The position numbers were made by a program, and so were the translations under genes. Under the pieces are notes generated by a model. That model ran no database searches. It was not told the DNA's origin and saw only the letters and a program-made list of their open reading frames with translations. DNA of 64,000 bases from Erigeron canadensis (Eukaryota > Streptophyta > Magnoliopsida > Asterales > Asteraceae), in the NCBI RefSeq assembly GCF_010389155.1, contig NC_057764.1, positions 10,850,001 to 10,914,000 of the forward strand. Direction: 5' to 3'. Below are positions 45,604 through 57,260 of this stretch, piece after piece (the first letter of the stretch is position 1; the number at the start of each line of letters is the position of its first letter).

Positions 45604-48600
45604 GTTCAACATTCCCAACTCACTGACAAGATTTTGAAAAGTTTTCTCATCCAAAGGTTTTGTAAAAATGTCAGCAAGTTATTTATCAGTGGGAATAAAG
45701 TGGATTTCAACATCATTCTTCATTACATGATCGCGAATAAAATGATAGCTGACATCAATGTGTTTCGTCTTGGAATGCATGACTGGATTGTTTGAGATAA
45801 CAATGGCACTGGTATTGTCACAAAAGATAGGAGTCTTTGAATACTTAATACCATAATCAAGCAACCAGTGCTTCATCCAGAGTATCTAAGCACAACAACT
45901 GGCTGCAGACACATATTCTGCTTCAGCAGTGGATAAAGAAACTGAAGTTTGCTTCTTACTGGTCCAGCTCACCAGTTTGCCACCAAGGAAATGACATCCA
46001 CCAGTAGTGGATTTCCTGTCTATCTTACAACCTGCATGATCTGAATCTGAATAACCCATTAGATCTAAGCCTGAGCCTTTGGGATACCAAAGACCCAAAC
46101 TGGGAGTACCCTTAAGGTACTTCAAAATGCGCTTTACAGCCGCCAGATGAGATTCTTTTGGGTTAGACTGATATCTGGCACAAAGACATATTGCAAACAT
46201 TATATCTGGTCTACTGGCAGTTAAAATACATTAGTGAACCAATCATGCCTCTATAGGCAGTGGTGTTCACTGGCTTACCATCGGGGTCTGAATCTATTGT
46301 TAAAGGTGCAGAAATTGGAGTTGATTTTGAAGGTGAAGAATTCATATCGAATTTTCTTAAAATATCTCTAACGTATTTTCTTGATTAATAAAAATACCAT
46401 CACTGGTTTGTTTAATCTAGAGTCCAAGAAAAAATGTTAATTCACCCATCAAACTCATTTCAAATTTTGAAGACATGATTTTCGAAAATTTCTTGCACAA
46501 AGATTCATCAGTAGAACCAAAAATAATATCATCAACATAAACTTGTACCAACAGAAGATTACCTCTTTCACGAAGAATAAATAAGGTATTGTCAATTGCA
46601 CCTCTTTTGAAACCATTTTCTGATAAGTGTTTGGTCAGAGTATCATACCAGGCTCGAGGGGCTTGTCTGAGGCCATACAGAGCTTTGTCCAGACGATATA
46701 CCCAATGTGGATGCTTTTCATCAATGAAGCCTGGAGGTTGCTTGACAAAAACTTCTTCTTCTAATTCTCCATTCAAAAATGCTCTTTTTACGTCCATCTG
46801 GTAGACCTTGAACTTATGATGAGCAGCAAAGGCTAAAAACATTATGATGGCTTCTAACCTTGCTACTGGTGCAAATGATTCTTCAAAGTCAAGGTCTGTT
46901 TGGACGTACCCTTGTGCCACCAATCTGGCCTTATTTCTGATCACATGACCATCTTCATCAACCTTATTCCTGAAGACCCATCTAGTTCCAATTGGTTCTT
47001 TCTTGCCAACTGGAGGAGGAACCAGATTCCAAACTTTATTTCGTTCGAACTGGTGAAGCTCTTCTTGCATAGCTATCACCCAGCTTGGGTCATTCATTGC
47101 CTCGTCAATCTTTTTGGGTTCAATCAGTGATAAGAAGCTGACATATAAACATTGTTCACTGGAGGCACTTCTGGTTTGAACCCCTCTACTGGAGTCACCA
47201 ATAATCTGATTGATTGGGTGAGCTTTAGTCCATTTAGAGTATTGACCAGGATTGTTATGAACAACAATATCAGTGCAAGAATTCAATTAACTTTCTGGAA
47301 AGGGATCTTGCCAGACAACTTCAACGTCTTCATCAGAATCTGTAAGTTCACAATTTGCATCATGAAATTGTTCATTTTAAGGAATTTCTTGAATCACTGG
47401 CTCAAAATCAACTGAAGCTGATACTGGAGGAGTAGTACGAACATCTGATCCAATAACAAGTTCAGAGGGTAGTTTGAAACTCATTGAAGGATAAAATGAA
47501 GTATTACTGGAAGGTTTATCAAATATCACTGGTTCCAAGTCAGGATGACTGGAAGCATCTTCAGATGAATCTTTGATAGGATCAGATTCACCAAAGATAA
47601 TTGGATTTTCTGGGGGAGAATTAAAGGTTGGCTTTTTATCGATTGCTTCATTGGATTCATCGAATGTTACATGTATTGACTCTTGAACCTTTTCCAGTCT
47701 CTTGTTATAAACTCTGAAGGCTTTGCGAATGGCTGAATATCCTAAAAAATATCCCTCATCAGCTTTGGCATCAAATTTGCCTAACTGACTAGAGTCGTTC
47801 AGGATGTACACTGGACATCCAAAAACGTGGAAATAACCAATATTTGGTTTTCTATTTCTCAATATTTCATAAGATGTCTTCTTGTGTCGCTTCACATATA
47901 ATGAACGATTCTGGGTGTGGCAAGCAGTTGCAATTGCTTCAGCCCAGTACATTTTAGGAAGACCAGATTCAGCAAGCATACTCCTGGCAGCTTCTATCAG
48001 CGTTCTGCTCTGGAGTGTGTGCTGATAAGAAATTCTGGGAGATGCCAGTGTCAGTGCAGAATTTCTCCATAGTTGCATTATGGAATTCTGTTCCATTATC
48101 ACTTCTTCACTGACACACCTTTCGCTTATATTTGATTTCAATTTGCTTGTAGATGCAATTTCTGAGCACCTTTTATTGTCCGTCGCAATGCAATTCTAAG
48201 GGTTGATTATGATGAAAAGAAGGCATCATCAAGGTCATGATGACGTCATCATCACCTCGTGATGATGTCAACACGAGGCAGCAGTTCGTGTGAAGATGTG
48301 CGCAGCCCACGAACGAGATGGAAGCCCAGCCCATGTAGGAGCCTATATATACTGGAATTAGGTTCCAATTGTAGGTTAACGATCTTAGTTGCAACAGATT
48401 TCGTTCATAGCGCACGGGGTAGAGATCTATACCCCGTGCCAGTCAGATGTATACTCAATTGGTGTTTATACTCATATGATTAATGATATTAACGAGTTTT
48501 ACATATGTTCTACTCATATGATTAATGATATTCACGAGTTTTACATCTGTTCTTATCTCTTATTCTTCATGTAATTCGTGCATATATGTCAATTAATTAT

Positions 48601-49470
48601 ACAGAAACCTCAAAGTCGATTATGAATGGATTCCGCACTTTCATATTCGAATTGGTCACGATTTGAACGGTCCGACGTGTTTCAACATTGCTTGATAAGA
48701 GCGATGACTTCAGCAGCAGTTTCATTCTTTGATCTAAGAAATATTACCCAACAATATCTGGAGTATTCATCAACAACTACCAGGGCATATTTGTTACCAT
48801 CACGAGTCTGAACATTCACTGGACCAAAAAGGTCCATATGAAGCATACGAAGTGGTTCAGATATGCTAAAATTCTGCTTTGTTTTGAAACTGGTGCGTTT
48901 CTGCTTACCCATCTCACATCCTGGACATGACCTTTCCTTTTTGAAAGAAACTGAAGGTATCCCATCTGGAAGTTGTTTTCTGGACAACTTATTAATATTT
49001 TTGAAGTTTAAATGGGATAACCTTTTATGCCATAACCAGTTTGTGTCTTCATCAACCTTGGTATAGAAACACTGTTCTGAAGGAGAGCTTTCCATATCCA
49101 TTATATACACATTCTCTTTTCTGAGAGCAATCAATACTACCTTTCAATCCTTATTAAATACAATGCCCTGAGAAATGTTAAACAACACCTGGTAACCATT
49201 ATCACACAGTTGGCTCACACTGATTAGGTTATATTTCAAACCATTTATATAAGCCACCCGTCTGAATTTGACTTGACCATTATTCAAGACACCATATCCC
49301 TCAGTCTTTCTAGAACCATCATTCCCAAAAGTAATAGAGGGTCCGTCTGAATCTACGAACTCCTCCAGCAGGGTCTTACATCCGGTCATTGTCCTGCCAG
49401 CAGCGCTGTCAAGATACCAAATATATTTCTTTCGATCCCCCTGCACATACACCAGATTGATTAGTTAGTT
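45604..49470 (-). pseudogene. Element B pol, split by a solo LTR and decayed
   Basis: From the 5' end: protease LDSAAGRTMTG (about 49400), pre-integrase finger HKRLSHLNF...[10 protein letters not shown], and integrase HMDLFGPV, then the solo LTR insertion. Past it: SDNGTEFHNA, SAHTPEQ, and a deletion of about 23 bp that removes the NGVVERKN block with the catalytic Glu (near 48005). RT has [12 protein letters not shown] and YVDDIIFGS. RNase H has [10 protein letters not shown] and [11 protein letters not shown]. It carries a 1-nt insertion near 46227 and a Gln-to-stop change near 45890 (CCA-stop-ILW). Sequence is close to element A but distinct. The gene is not functional. Confidence 0.85.
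48148..48687 (+). mobile_element. Solo LTR (540 bp) inserted in element B integrase
   Basis: The insert starts TGTAGATGC and ends GTTTCAACA, flanked by TTGCT on both sides (48143-48147 and 48688-48692). Comparison with element A shows these flanks are contiguous integrase sequence. It has a TATA box (48344-48351), a perfect 10-bp stem GCACGGGGTA/TACCCCGTGC (48412-48439) and a 42-bp tandem duplication (48470 and 48512). There is no internal region or primer site. No other copy of this LTR lies in the window. Confidence 0.85.
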
Positions 49471-50284
49471 TTAGGAACCCATCGACTGATGGGTTCCCTG
49501 GATCTAGCCAAATGGATCCCTGGGGTATCTGGTTGAGTTCACTTTCTTCAACAGTAGTCTTGGATGAAAAGACCACTGGGTTTGACAGTTTTGAAACCTT
49601 TTTCTTGTTCTTTTCAACAGGTGTGCTCGATTTTTCTTTCTTCGAAAAAGGTTTGGTATTTTGTTTAGGGCCAGATGTAGTACCCTTAAAATTGTTTAAT
49701 CTTGCATTACAACTTTGAACCTGATGAGCCAGTAGTTGAAACTGGCTCTCCAACCTTAACAAAATATTTTCTTCAGATGTCACCTTGGCCTTTCCAGATG
49801 ACTGGACTTTTGGCTTAGGTGGGGAGACAACATTCTTCTTTTTCTGAACTTGGGGTTCTTTAGAAGATGATTAAGATAAAGGTTTATTTTGCTCCAATCT
49901 TGATCTCAGTCAATTGAACTGGTGGAATAACACAAGTCTTGGGAGTTGTTGGTTCATCATAAATAGTGCTAGGTTTTAACACTTCTGGCAATCGGTCAAC
50001 AACAGGTATTAATGCTGCTGCATTTACATTACCCCCCAGATATGCACATTTTTGGGAGGGGTACTGGTTTCGTGCAGCATCATATGGTTTCTTGGTCTCA
50101 AGTTATGACTGAATGACTTGTTTTTCTTTAGTTAAGGCATTTTCAAGCTCTTCCTTTTCTTGGACCAGTTGTTCAGTGACCAAAACTTGTGCTTTAAAGG
50201 CCAATTCAATGTCTTGAAGTTCTTTTAACTTTGATTGTAAATTTGTCATTTCAGAAAAATCTGTTTCAAAATTATTTGACTTTC
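49471..50284 (-). pseudogene. Element B gag, C-terminal part
   Basis: Read right to left, a coiled-coil-like stretch (EMTNLQSKLKELQDIE, then LVQEKEELENALTKEK) is followed by YPSQKCAYLGG and a Pro/Lys region. It ends in RWVPKTN and a stop, after which pol continues in the -1 frame. Stops and an extra base near 49495 break it. The upstream end stops exactly at the inverted LTR boundary 50284/50285. Confidence 0.6.
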
Positions 50285-51264
50285 TGTGAGGTCCAGGTTT
50301 ACTGGGCTCGCTCCATACGTGACTACTGGAGCCCTCTGAAGATTTGTCCAGAAATTATATGATGACCAGTGAACAACTTACTTGTACATGAATCTGGATT
50401 CCACCAGATTTGTTCACTAGACTTCACTACAGTCAAGATCTTTCCAACTGAAGAACATTCTCACTGAAGTCGAAGACTGAAGTCTGAAGAAAGAAGTCTA
50501 ACATATAGCGGAGCTCACTGGAAGACTTACCAGATCTCATAACTGGAGTCCTTGACAGTTTTTTAGACCTTACAAGTCTGAACACTGATTATGAGGAATT
50601 GACTTTATGCCTTTACCCGGGCAATCCATTTGTCCTTTGTTAAAAGCCTTATACGCATGTAAAGGTGATTGGTTAATTACAAGACAAGTCACTATCATGT
50701 GATTTTATTCTTGTACTTTAATCAATGCATTTAAGGAATTAAAGTAATTTTCTTAAATGCATGTAACCATATTTGTACGGCAAAAATAATATTATATTTA
50801 TTCTTTTTGCCTATAACCAAGTCACTTCCCTCGTCCAAATCACACACTTTTGCAATTTGGTGCTTTTGCTCTAATACTCTCGATCTAAACAGTTATACTT
50901 CACAACTTAAAGTATTTCGATCAAGGAGTTTATTTAGCAAAATTAGATCACTTGTAATTCATAGGTTGTTTAGATACTTACTTTGTAATATCTTGTTCCG
51001 CAACAACCTTGTATTTTATTTAACATCAATAAATAAAATACACTTGAAAATTACATTCTGTCTCACCATTTAGTTTACTTGCTTATCTTTATATTGCTTA
51101 AGTACGTATTACTTTATATATATTTTTGCATTTATATTGATTGTAATACTAGTCCATTCTAGTGCTTACTTGACTTTTCATATTCATACTAGTCCTATCT
51201 AGTGATTAGTTGACTTGTTATATTCTACACTTGTGGGTTAAACCATTGAGTGAGGGACATCACA
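50285..51264 (+). repeat. Element B-family LTR in plus orientation
   Basis: About 980 bp, TGTGAGGTCCAG...GACATCACA, opposite to the surrounding element B. The TATA box position reads TATAACCA (50812-50819), a mutated form of the TATAAATA in the other copies. Two bases later comes the primer site. Confidence 0.78.
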
Positions 51265-51266
51265 AT

Positions 51267-51278
51267 TGGTATCAGAGC
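51267..51278 (+). promoter_or_regulatory. Primer binding site (initiator tRNA-Met) of the inverted copy
   Basis: TGGTATCAGAGC, complementary to the initiator tRNA-Met 3' end. This shows the plus-oriented LTR is a 5' LTR. Confidence 0.88.
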
Positions 51279-51317
51279 GGAAGGCTAACATACTTGCCTA
51301 GATCTGTATTTTTCTTG

Positions 51318-52549
51318 ATGGCCAACCCAGAGAATACACAAGGAAACCCTTTAAATACTGGACCTCCTCCTATTAATGAAACTGAACAGACTACTGACCA
51401 TGTTAACAATAATCCCCCACCACCACCTCCTATTCCTGCTTCTCCACACGTGCATGTGCACTACTCAAACACTCCTATTCCCAAATTCAGTGGGAATGGT
51501 GATGAATTTGGCACGTGGAAAGCCCGGATGATTTTACATGTCACTGGTAGTAAGAGGAATATGATAAAAATTTTAAATGAAGGACCCTTTATTCCTAGAA
51601 GTACTCTCAATCCACTTCTTGATCCAACTGGAGCAAGATCTGGTAGGGAAAAGAGAGAGGAACATTGGTCTGAAGAGAAAAAGAGACTGGTCAATATTGA
51701 CACAACTTTGAAGAGGAAAAGAGACTGGTCAATATTGACACAACTTTAAAAGTCATGATCCTCGGGGCCGTTCCAGAAGCTCTTATTCCCACACTAGTGC
51801 TTTATCCCAGTATCAAAAGCATGTGGGATGAACTAGTGAACCAGTTTGAAGGTGGTGATGACACTATTGTTACCAGGAAAGTATCTTTGAATAAGAGGTA
51901 CGAGTCATTTTTTGCTCTTCCCAATGAATCATTAACTGGTACAAAAAAGACAAGGACATACTTCTTGAAATATTTTGTGATATTCTTCCATCTAAATGGT
52001 CTCATATGATCGTGGTCTTGAGACAATGTAAAACCTTGCACTCCCATACTCTGTCAACATTGTATGGAGCCTTCAAATTCACTGAAGAGAATCAAGCCCA
52101 GAGAATTAAGACAAAAAAAAGATGTTATTAATCATGCTTCCAGTCGTTCCCCTGTGGTTAGTCATACTGAACCACCCTGTGCGGCATTAATGTCTTCTGA
52201 GAATGTATTTTCTATGAAGAAGATGATGCCTGAATTAATGGATTCTGGAGCCATGAATAATATCTCTCCAGATTGTGATGATCTGATGGCTAAAACGTTT
52301 AACTGTTTCAAAGCCAGAGCTAATAGACCCACTGGACACAATGCACCGAGTTCTTCCACTGACAAGACCAATCTGATTTGCTTTAAGTGTGGCAGAAAAG
52401 GTCATTTCATGAAAGAGTGCAAGTCCAATCAGTTTGTTTCTCAATCTGGTCCATCAACTTCTTATAACAAGCCTGATGATAGCTACAGATCAAAATACAA
52501 AAAGTTTAAGGCTCAAATTGCTCTCATGTCTGCAGAAAAAGATAATATA
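51318..52549 (+). pseudogene. Copia gag, N-terminal half and zinc knuckle, in inverted orientation
   Basis: The ATG at 51318 starts MANPENTQGNPLNTG. A proline-rich leader and the gag core follow (KFSGNGDEFGTWKARM, then VPEALIPTLVLYPSIKSMWD), then a CCHC knuckle, CFKCGRKGHFMKEC (about 52377-52418), then KYKKFKAQIALMSAEKDNI. A 38-bp tandem duplication (51673-51709 and 51711-51747) shifts the frame, and a second lesion lies near 51940. The frame stops where truncated LTR sequence begins (about 52551), so no pol follows. Gag C-terminal sequence of the same kind lies on the minus strand left of 50285. Confidence 0.8.
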
Positions 52550-52550
52550 T

Positions 52551-53393
52551 AAAGTAATACATACTTAAGTAATATAAAGATAAGCAAGTAAAGTGAATGG
52601 TGAGACACAATGTAATTTTCAAGTGTATATTATTTATTGATTTTAAATAAAATACAAGGTTGTTGCGGAACAAGATATTACAAAATAAGTATCTAATCAA
52701 CCTATGAATTACAAGTTATCTAATTTTGCTAAATAAACTCCTTGATCGAAATACTTAAAGTTGTGAAGTATAACTGTTTAGATCGAGAGTATTTAAGCAA
52801 AAGCACCAAATTGCAAAAGTGTGTGATTTGGACGAGGGAAGTGACTTGGTATTTATAGGCAAAAAGAATAAATTTAATATTCTTTTTGCCATACAAATAT
52901 GGTAACATGCATTTAAGGAAATTACTTTAATTCCTTAAATACATTGATTAAAGTACAATAATAAAGTAACTTGATAGTGACTTGTCTTCTAATTAACCAA
53001 CCACCTTTACATGCGTGTAAGGCTTTTAACAAAAGACAAATGGATTGTTCGGGTAAAAGCATGTAAAGGCATAAAGTCAATTCCTCGTAATCAGTGTTCA
53101 GACTTGTAAGGTCTAGAACACTGTCAAGGACTCTAGTCAGGAGATATGGTAAGTCTTCCAGTGAGCTTCGCTACTTGTTAGACTTCTTTCTTCAGACTTC
53201 AGTCTTCGACTTCAATGAGAATGTTCTTCAGTGGAAAGATCTTGACTTGAGTGAAGTCTAGTGAACAAATATGGTGGAATCCAGATTCCTGTACAAGTAA
53301 GTTGTTCACTGGTCTTCACATAATTTCTGGACAAATTTTCAGAGGGCTCCAGTAGTCACGTCTGGAGCGAGTCCAGTAAATCTGGACCTAACA
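52551..53393 (-). repeat. Truncated element B-family LTR, minus orientation
   Basis: About 843 bp with an intact outer U3 end (plus ...GGACCTAACA at 53393) but lacking roughly the last 130 bp of U5. TATA box on the minus strand at 52850-52857. The junction with gag falls in a shared ATATATAAAG-like stretch, suggesting microhomology. ACTCATA follows 53393 instead of a polypurine tract, so this is an outer, 5'-type end. Confidence 0.75.
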
Positions 53394-53735
53394 ACTCATA
53401 TGTATGTTTCTAGCAAAATGGGCTATTAATACATATTGTAGTCAAGTGGGATCATACCAAGTGGACTCATATGCATGTTTTAAGCAAAATGGGCTAATAA
53501 TGCATATTGTAGTCAAGTGGGATTAACTTTGTGTATTTTACACTAGTTTGATTTGCGTGTTTCTGTCAAGTGGGATTCTATATGCGCATTTCATCTAGTT
53601 GGACCTATATGCGTGTTTGACTAACTGGGCTGATATGTGTGTTTGGCAAAGTGGGCCGATATGCTTGAAGTGGGTCGGATATACGCGTTTTAGTGGACTA
53701 GGGTTTGCGTGTTTGTTTGGACTAGAAGAGTACCC
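53394..53735. repeat. Degenerate short repeats (AAGTGGG and ATATGCGTGTTT words)
   Basis: A ~70-bp unit (CTCATATGYATGTTTYWAGC, AAAATGGGCTA, GTAGTCAAGTGGGAT) occurs twice at 53395-53530. About five degenerate ~30-bp copies with ATATGCGTGTTT-like cores follow to 53725. No gene is seen. Confidence 0.6.
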
Positions 53736-56239
53736 GCGCGTTGCAGCGGTGTCCCGAAAAACGTTGGTCGTTAAATGTGGCGGTACCTTTCTGCTGCGTG
53801 AATTTACAAACAAACTCATGGGTTGTATGTAACATGATACACACGCGATGTAACGAAATCATACAAAAACAAATTCACAATCTTAACAATGTAGTATTCA
53901 ACAATGGTAGCAAATACATAACACAATTTTTGTCGGAGGAAAAAGAAAACCGTTATTGCAAGTTGTCCCACAAAAAGAAGAACGACTATTTACTCAATTT
54001 TTGTTGGAGGAAAAAGAAAACCGATATTGCAAGTTGACTCACAAAAAGAAGAACGACTATTTACTAACGGTTTTCCATCTATAATAGGCTCTTCTTGTTC
54101 TCTCCCCACAAACCGCGACAACCATACACCCTGCCCAGGTCATGCTTGCACATCAGTCAAATTACCAGTTGCATCATGGTTTGTAGCTATGAAAATTGCC
54201 TCTTGGATTGTCACGAATGCAAAGAGTTCCATGCATGATAACACATTTTTCACAAGTTCAATTTGTGAGTATTTCAAGCTGAAGCAAAAATCACTTAAAT
54301 AGTACCTATAAGAGTAGATCAAAAATCACTTAAATAGAACCTATAAGAGTAGATCAAGTAGTATATGTTACTCTGGTATTATGATATGCCACAATATAAA
54401 TTAATATACGATCAATTCTAAACAAAACCGCTCCAACCTACCACTATAAATTAAAACGCTAGCATTCACCAATATTAAGCAAGAAAAAGTATAAAAAATA
54501 TGCAAAAAAACACGTTACATTACATGCTTATCCTGCTTGAGAAGACTTAATGACCTGTTCCTAGGACCACAGCAAAGTCTAGTCCCTCATACACTCCAGT
54601 CCATCCTCGGATCCTCCAACATGTTAGTCTGGACACATATTAGCCACTTAAAACTGCTTCTTGAAGAACGAAAAAACGAAACTTTTTAATCAATATTTAA
54701 GCATCTTAATTTGGAACCTGGCTCTCAAGTACCATGGTGTCTTAACCATGAGATTGAGTTTAACCAGCTCAATGAAGTCCGGGTGACAGTGCTCAGTACA
54801 ACCGAATCTGTGTCACCACTTTGTTATAACATGAGATCCCTATAGTTTTTAGAGCTCTATAATGCATATGCTACATATGGAGTTGTCAAGATGAGCGGGT
54901 CGGGTGGGTTATGTAACATGTGAATTTTGGTATGTGTCCAAACAGATAAGCCCAGGTTGACCCGAACCACCTTTTATTAAAAAACTTTATTTTTTAAATC
55001 AATGGATGTAAGAGGTTTAGTCCATATGAGTCTTTTCCTTTTAGTTGATTTTGTGACATGTCTGACCCATTGACGACAGAACATTACGCACTCGAGTGGT
55101 CCCATTCATAAGCAAACGGGCCGAAACCGATATGTCTAGTTACAATTTTACAGTGAAAGCAATCTACTTTTTTAAAATGCTTGACCCATTAAAGAGAAAA
55201 CACTACTCGAATCATTCCATTCATAAGCAAACGGTCGAAACAGAGACCTCCAGTTACAATTATATACTCGTAAAATAAAGTAATTTACCTAAACATCCAT
55301 ACTCGATAACCATTCTTGATTACTTTCCTGTACGTTGTTAACATTGAAAACTACAGTCCTCGAGAAGTTCATCACTGCAAAAACAATCAAGAAGTAAATC
55401 TTGTTAACATCGCATAATTCTTACATAATTCTTGCAAATCAAACCTTAAACCATAATCTATACAAATCTTTAACAATTAGGGATGTATACTCATTTATTT
55501 AATAGCCTTGCTATGTTGGAGTGCTAATCTCACAATAATAACGAAACAAAACTTGGTAATTTGGACTGAGGTATCTTGACAAATCTTCCTTTACTTTTAC
55601 ATGTCGAGCATTTAGCAACCATATCTACATTTTCTGTGTGATAAGAAAGAAAATTGATGAAGTCGAAAGAAAGATGACAATGTCTAAAGGTGCAAAGCTA
55701 TGACAACTCATGTTACATGGTTTAAGACTTGAGCTGTTGTCCAAATCTCTTATAAAAACTCTTCAAGAACTCAAAGATTCATTGCATCACCATAGTCCCC
55801 ATTGTAACAAAGAGAAACATAAAAACGATAATTACATAAATAAAGCTAATAGTAATCAAGCATCTCTAAAACAACATAATACATCTATCTATATTACTAT
55901 ATATGTATCCAAGAAATGTTTAAATTGCAGCTGCCTTTCTTAAATTCAATGCTTTCCACTTTCCCCGCCTTAATGACAAAGGAAACACCTACACAAAATG
56001 TGATATATAATTCATCAGGGGCATTTATTCAAAAATTGACCTCATATAAAACTAAGCACTTAATTGAACCACTCGTATATTAGGTGTTAAAAAAATAACT
56101 ACATAATGGAACATCATAGTTCAATGTCATCTAGGCCTCTAGAATAACCAACATTCAGATGTTAAAAAATAAATGTTTTTTAACTTTAAAAGAGGCTAAA
56201 ACACTCATCGTCATAAATTGAACCCAATGTCGTCTATGA

Positions 56240-56405
56240 CCACATGATCTCCAAATGATTTGTTGGATCATCAAATAGAAGGTTAGCAGAAACAGGTGCT
56301 GGGTAGGCAACAAGGGAAGAATAGGGCCGAACAGCATCAGATACAGCATAAGGGATTGAGATAGCAGGATAGTTCATACAGAAAGAACATTTACCACAAG
56401 CACCA
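56240..56405 (-). other. Short coding-like fragment with CxxC pairs, unrecognised
   Basis: On the minus strand a frame reads ICGACGKCSFCMNYPAIS followed by about 35 Pro/Ala/Ser-rich residues, ending DDPTNHLEIMWS and a stop. The two close CxxC pairs suggest a metal-binding fragment. I recognise no family; it may be a captured exon piece inside a transposon. Confidence 0.2.
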
Positions 56406-56714
56406 CAAATTTATTTAAAGAGTTAAACAAAAAGAGGATTAATAATGGCAATAGCAATATATACATTGATAAAACGATGCTTCTATTCGAAAGTTCAAGG
56501 TATGATGAAGTGGTTCCTACATCAGTTATGTTAAGCAAAAAAATAAAATAAAAAAGTAAATGTTTATTCATCATACTGAAAATCATAACCTGTTAATATG
56601 AATATAAGACTAATTTTCAGAAAAGGAAGATTAAAGTAGACTAATGTGAAAAAAACTAAATGTATCATAAAATAAGAAGAAATCAAAACAAGCCCATAAT
56701 TTATGTATTTAGGT

Positions 56715-57065
56715 TTAGGGCGGTGATAACAGGCGGATGGTGATGGATGGTGATGACAGAATTTGTTGGTGGTGGTGATAATGGGCGGATTTGGTGGTGG
56801 TAATGATAGGAGGATCTGGTGGTGGTGATGATAGGCGGATCTGGTGGTGGTGGTGATGAATTGGGCAACGATTATAAATAAAAGAAAACCATAAATCTGG
56901 CAAGGTGATAAACGTCGCAGCAGATCAATAATTTAGTAGATGGATGGCGATTTGGTTCTGAGGCGCGTGTTGGTTTTTGGTCGAAATTTGGTTTTATGCG
57001 AGATGCTTGCTGGCGGGGAGAAGGCTGTGGTGGTGGTGATGATTATTGCGGCGCTTCATGGCGGT
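56715..57065. repeat. GGTGGTGAT-type minisatellite
   Basis: Imperfect copies of a ~30-bp unit around GGCGGATCTGGTGGTGGTGA lie at 56725-56860, and another GGTGGTGGTGATGAT block lies near 57030. On the minus strand it reads as His/Pro/Ser-rich stretches with no stable frame, so it is treated as non-coding. Confidence 0.65.
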
Positions 57066-57260
57066 GGATGATGCTGAGAGAATAGACGGGTTGAACAGTA
57101 GTGTATGTGTGTGTGTGTTTGGTTTAGGGGGAGGAGAATTTGGTTTAGGGCATGTATGGTATTTTGGTGTGCATTGTATGTAAGAAGTATGGAAGGTCCA
57201 AGGATAATTATGGTATTTAAAAGACAAAATGTCTAAAAATAAAAAGAGAGCTTTTGTGTT

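Larger units (their letters stand above)
20511..53393 (-). mobile_element. Element B: Ty1/copia element of the accessory-ORF type, split by later insertions
   Basis: The pieces, in plus order, are 3' LTR 20511-21491, accessory ORF 3' part 21782-23741, [element C], accessory ORF 5' part 35789-37531, spacer to 38301, [element D], spacer and pol 45411-48147, [solo LTR], pol and gag 48688-50284, and a rearranged 5' end 50285-53393. All coding pieces lie on the minus strand in the expected order. Removing C rejoins the accessory frame across the target duplication. B's outer left edge abuts element A's gag, but no matching A sequence or target duplication follows 53393, so the right side has been lost or rearranged. 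B is related to A but is a separate family by LTR sequence. Confidence 0.78.
53736..57260. mobile_element. Possible non-autonomous DNA transposon with repeat debris
   Basis: The left edge reads TACCCGCGCGTTGCAGCGGTG and the right edge ends near TTATAAGGTAGTAGAGATA. Both are sequence types I associate with plant Helitron- or MULE-like repeats. A 69-bp tandem duplication lies at about 53926-54066. Duplicated GACCCATT/CATAAGCAAACGG blocks lie at 55060-55250. No transposase is visible, and ends and target duplications are unproven. Confidence 0.3.

Noticed and set aside
51461..52444. Minus-strand ORFs opposite gag
   Set aside because: They are shadows of the plus-strand gag, which has a zinc knuckle and an upstream primer site.
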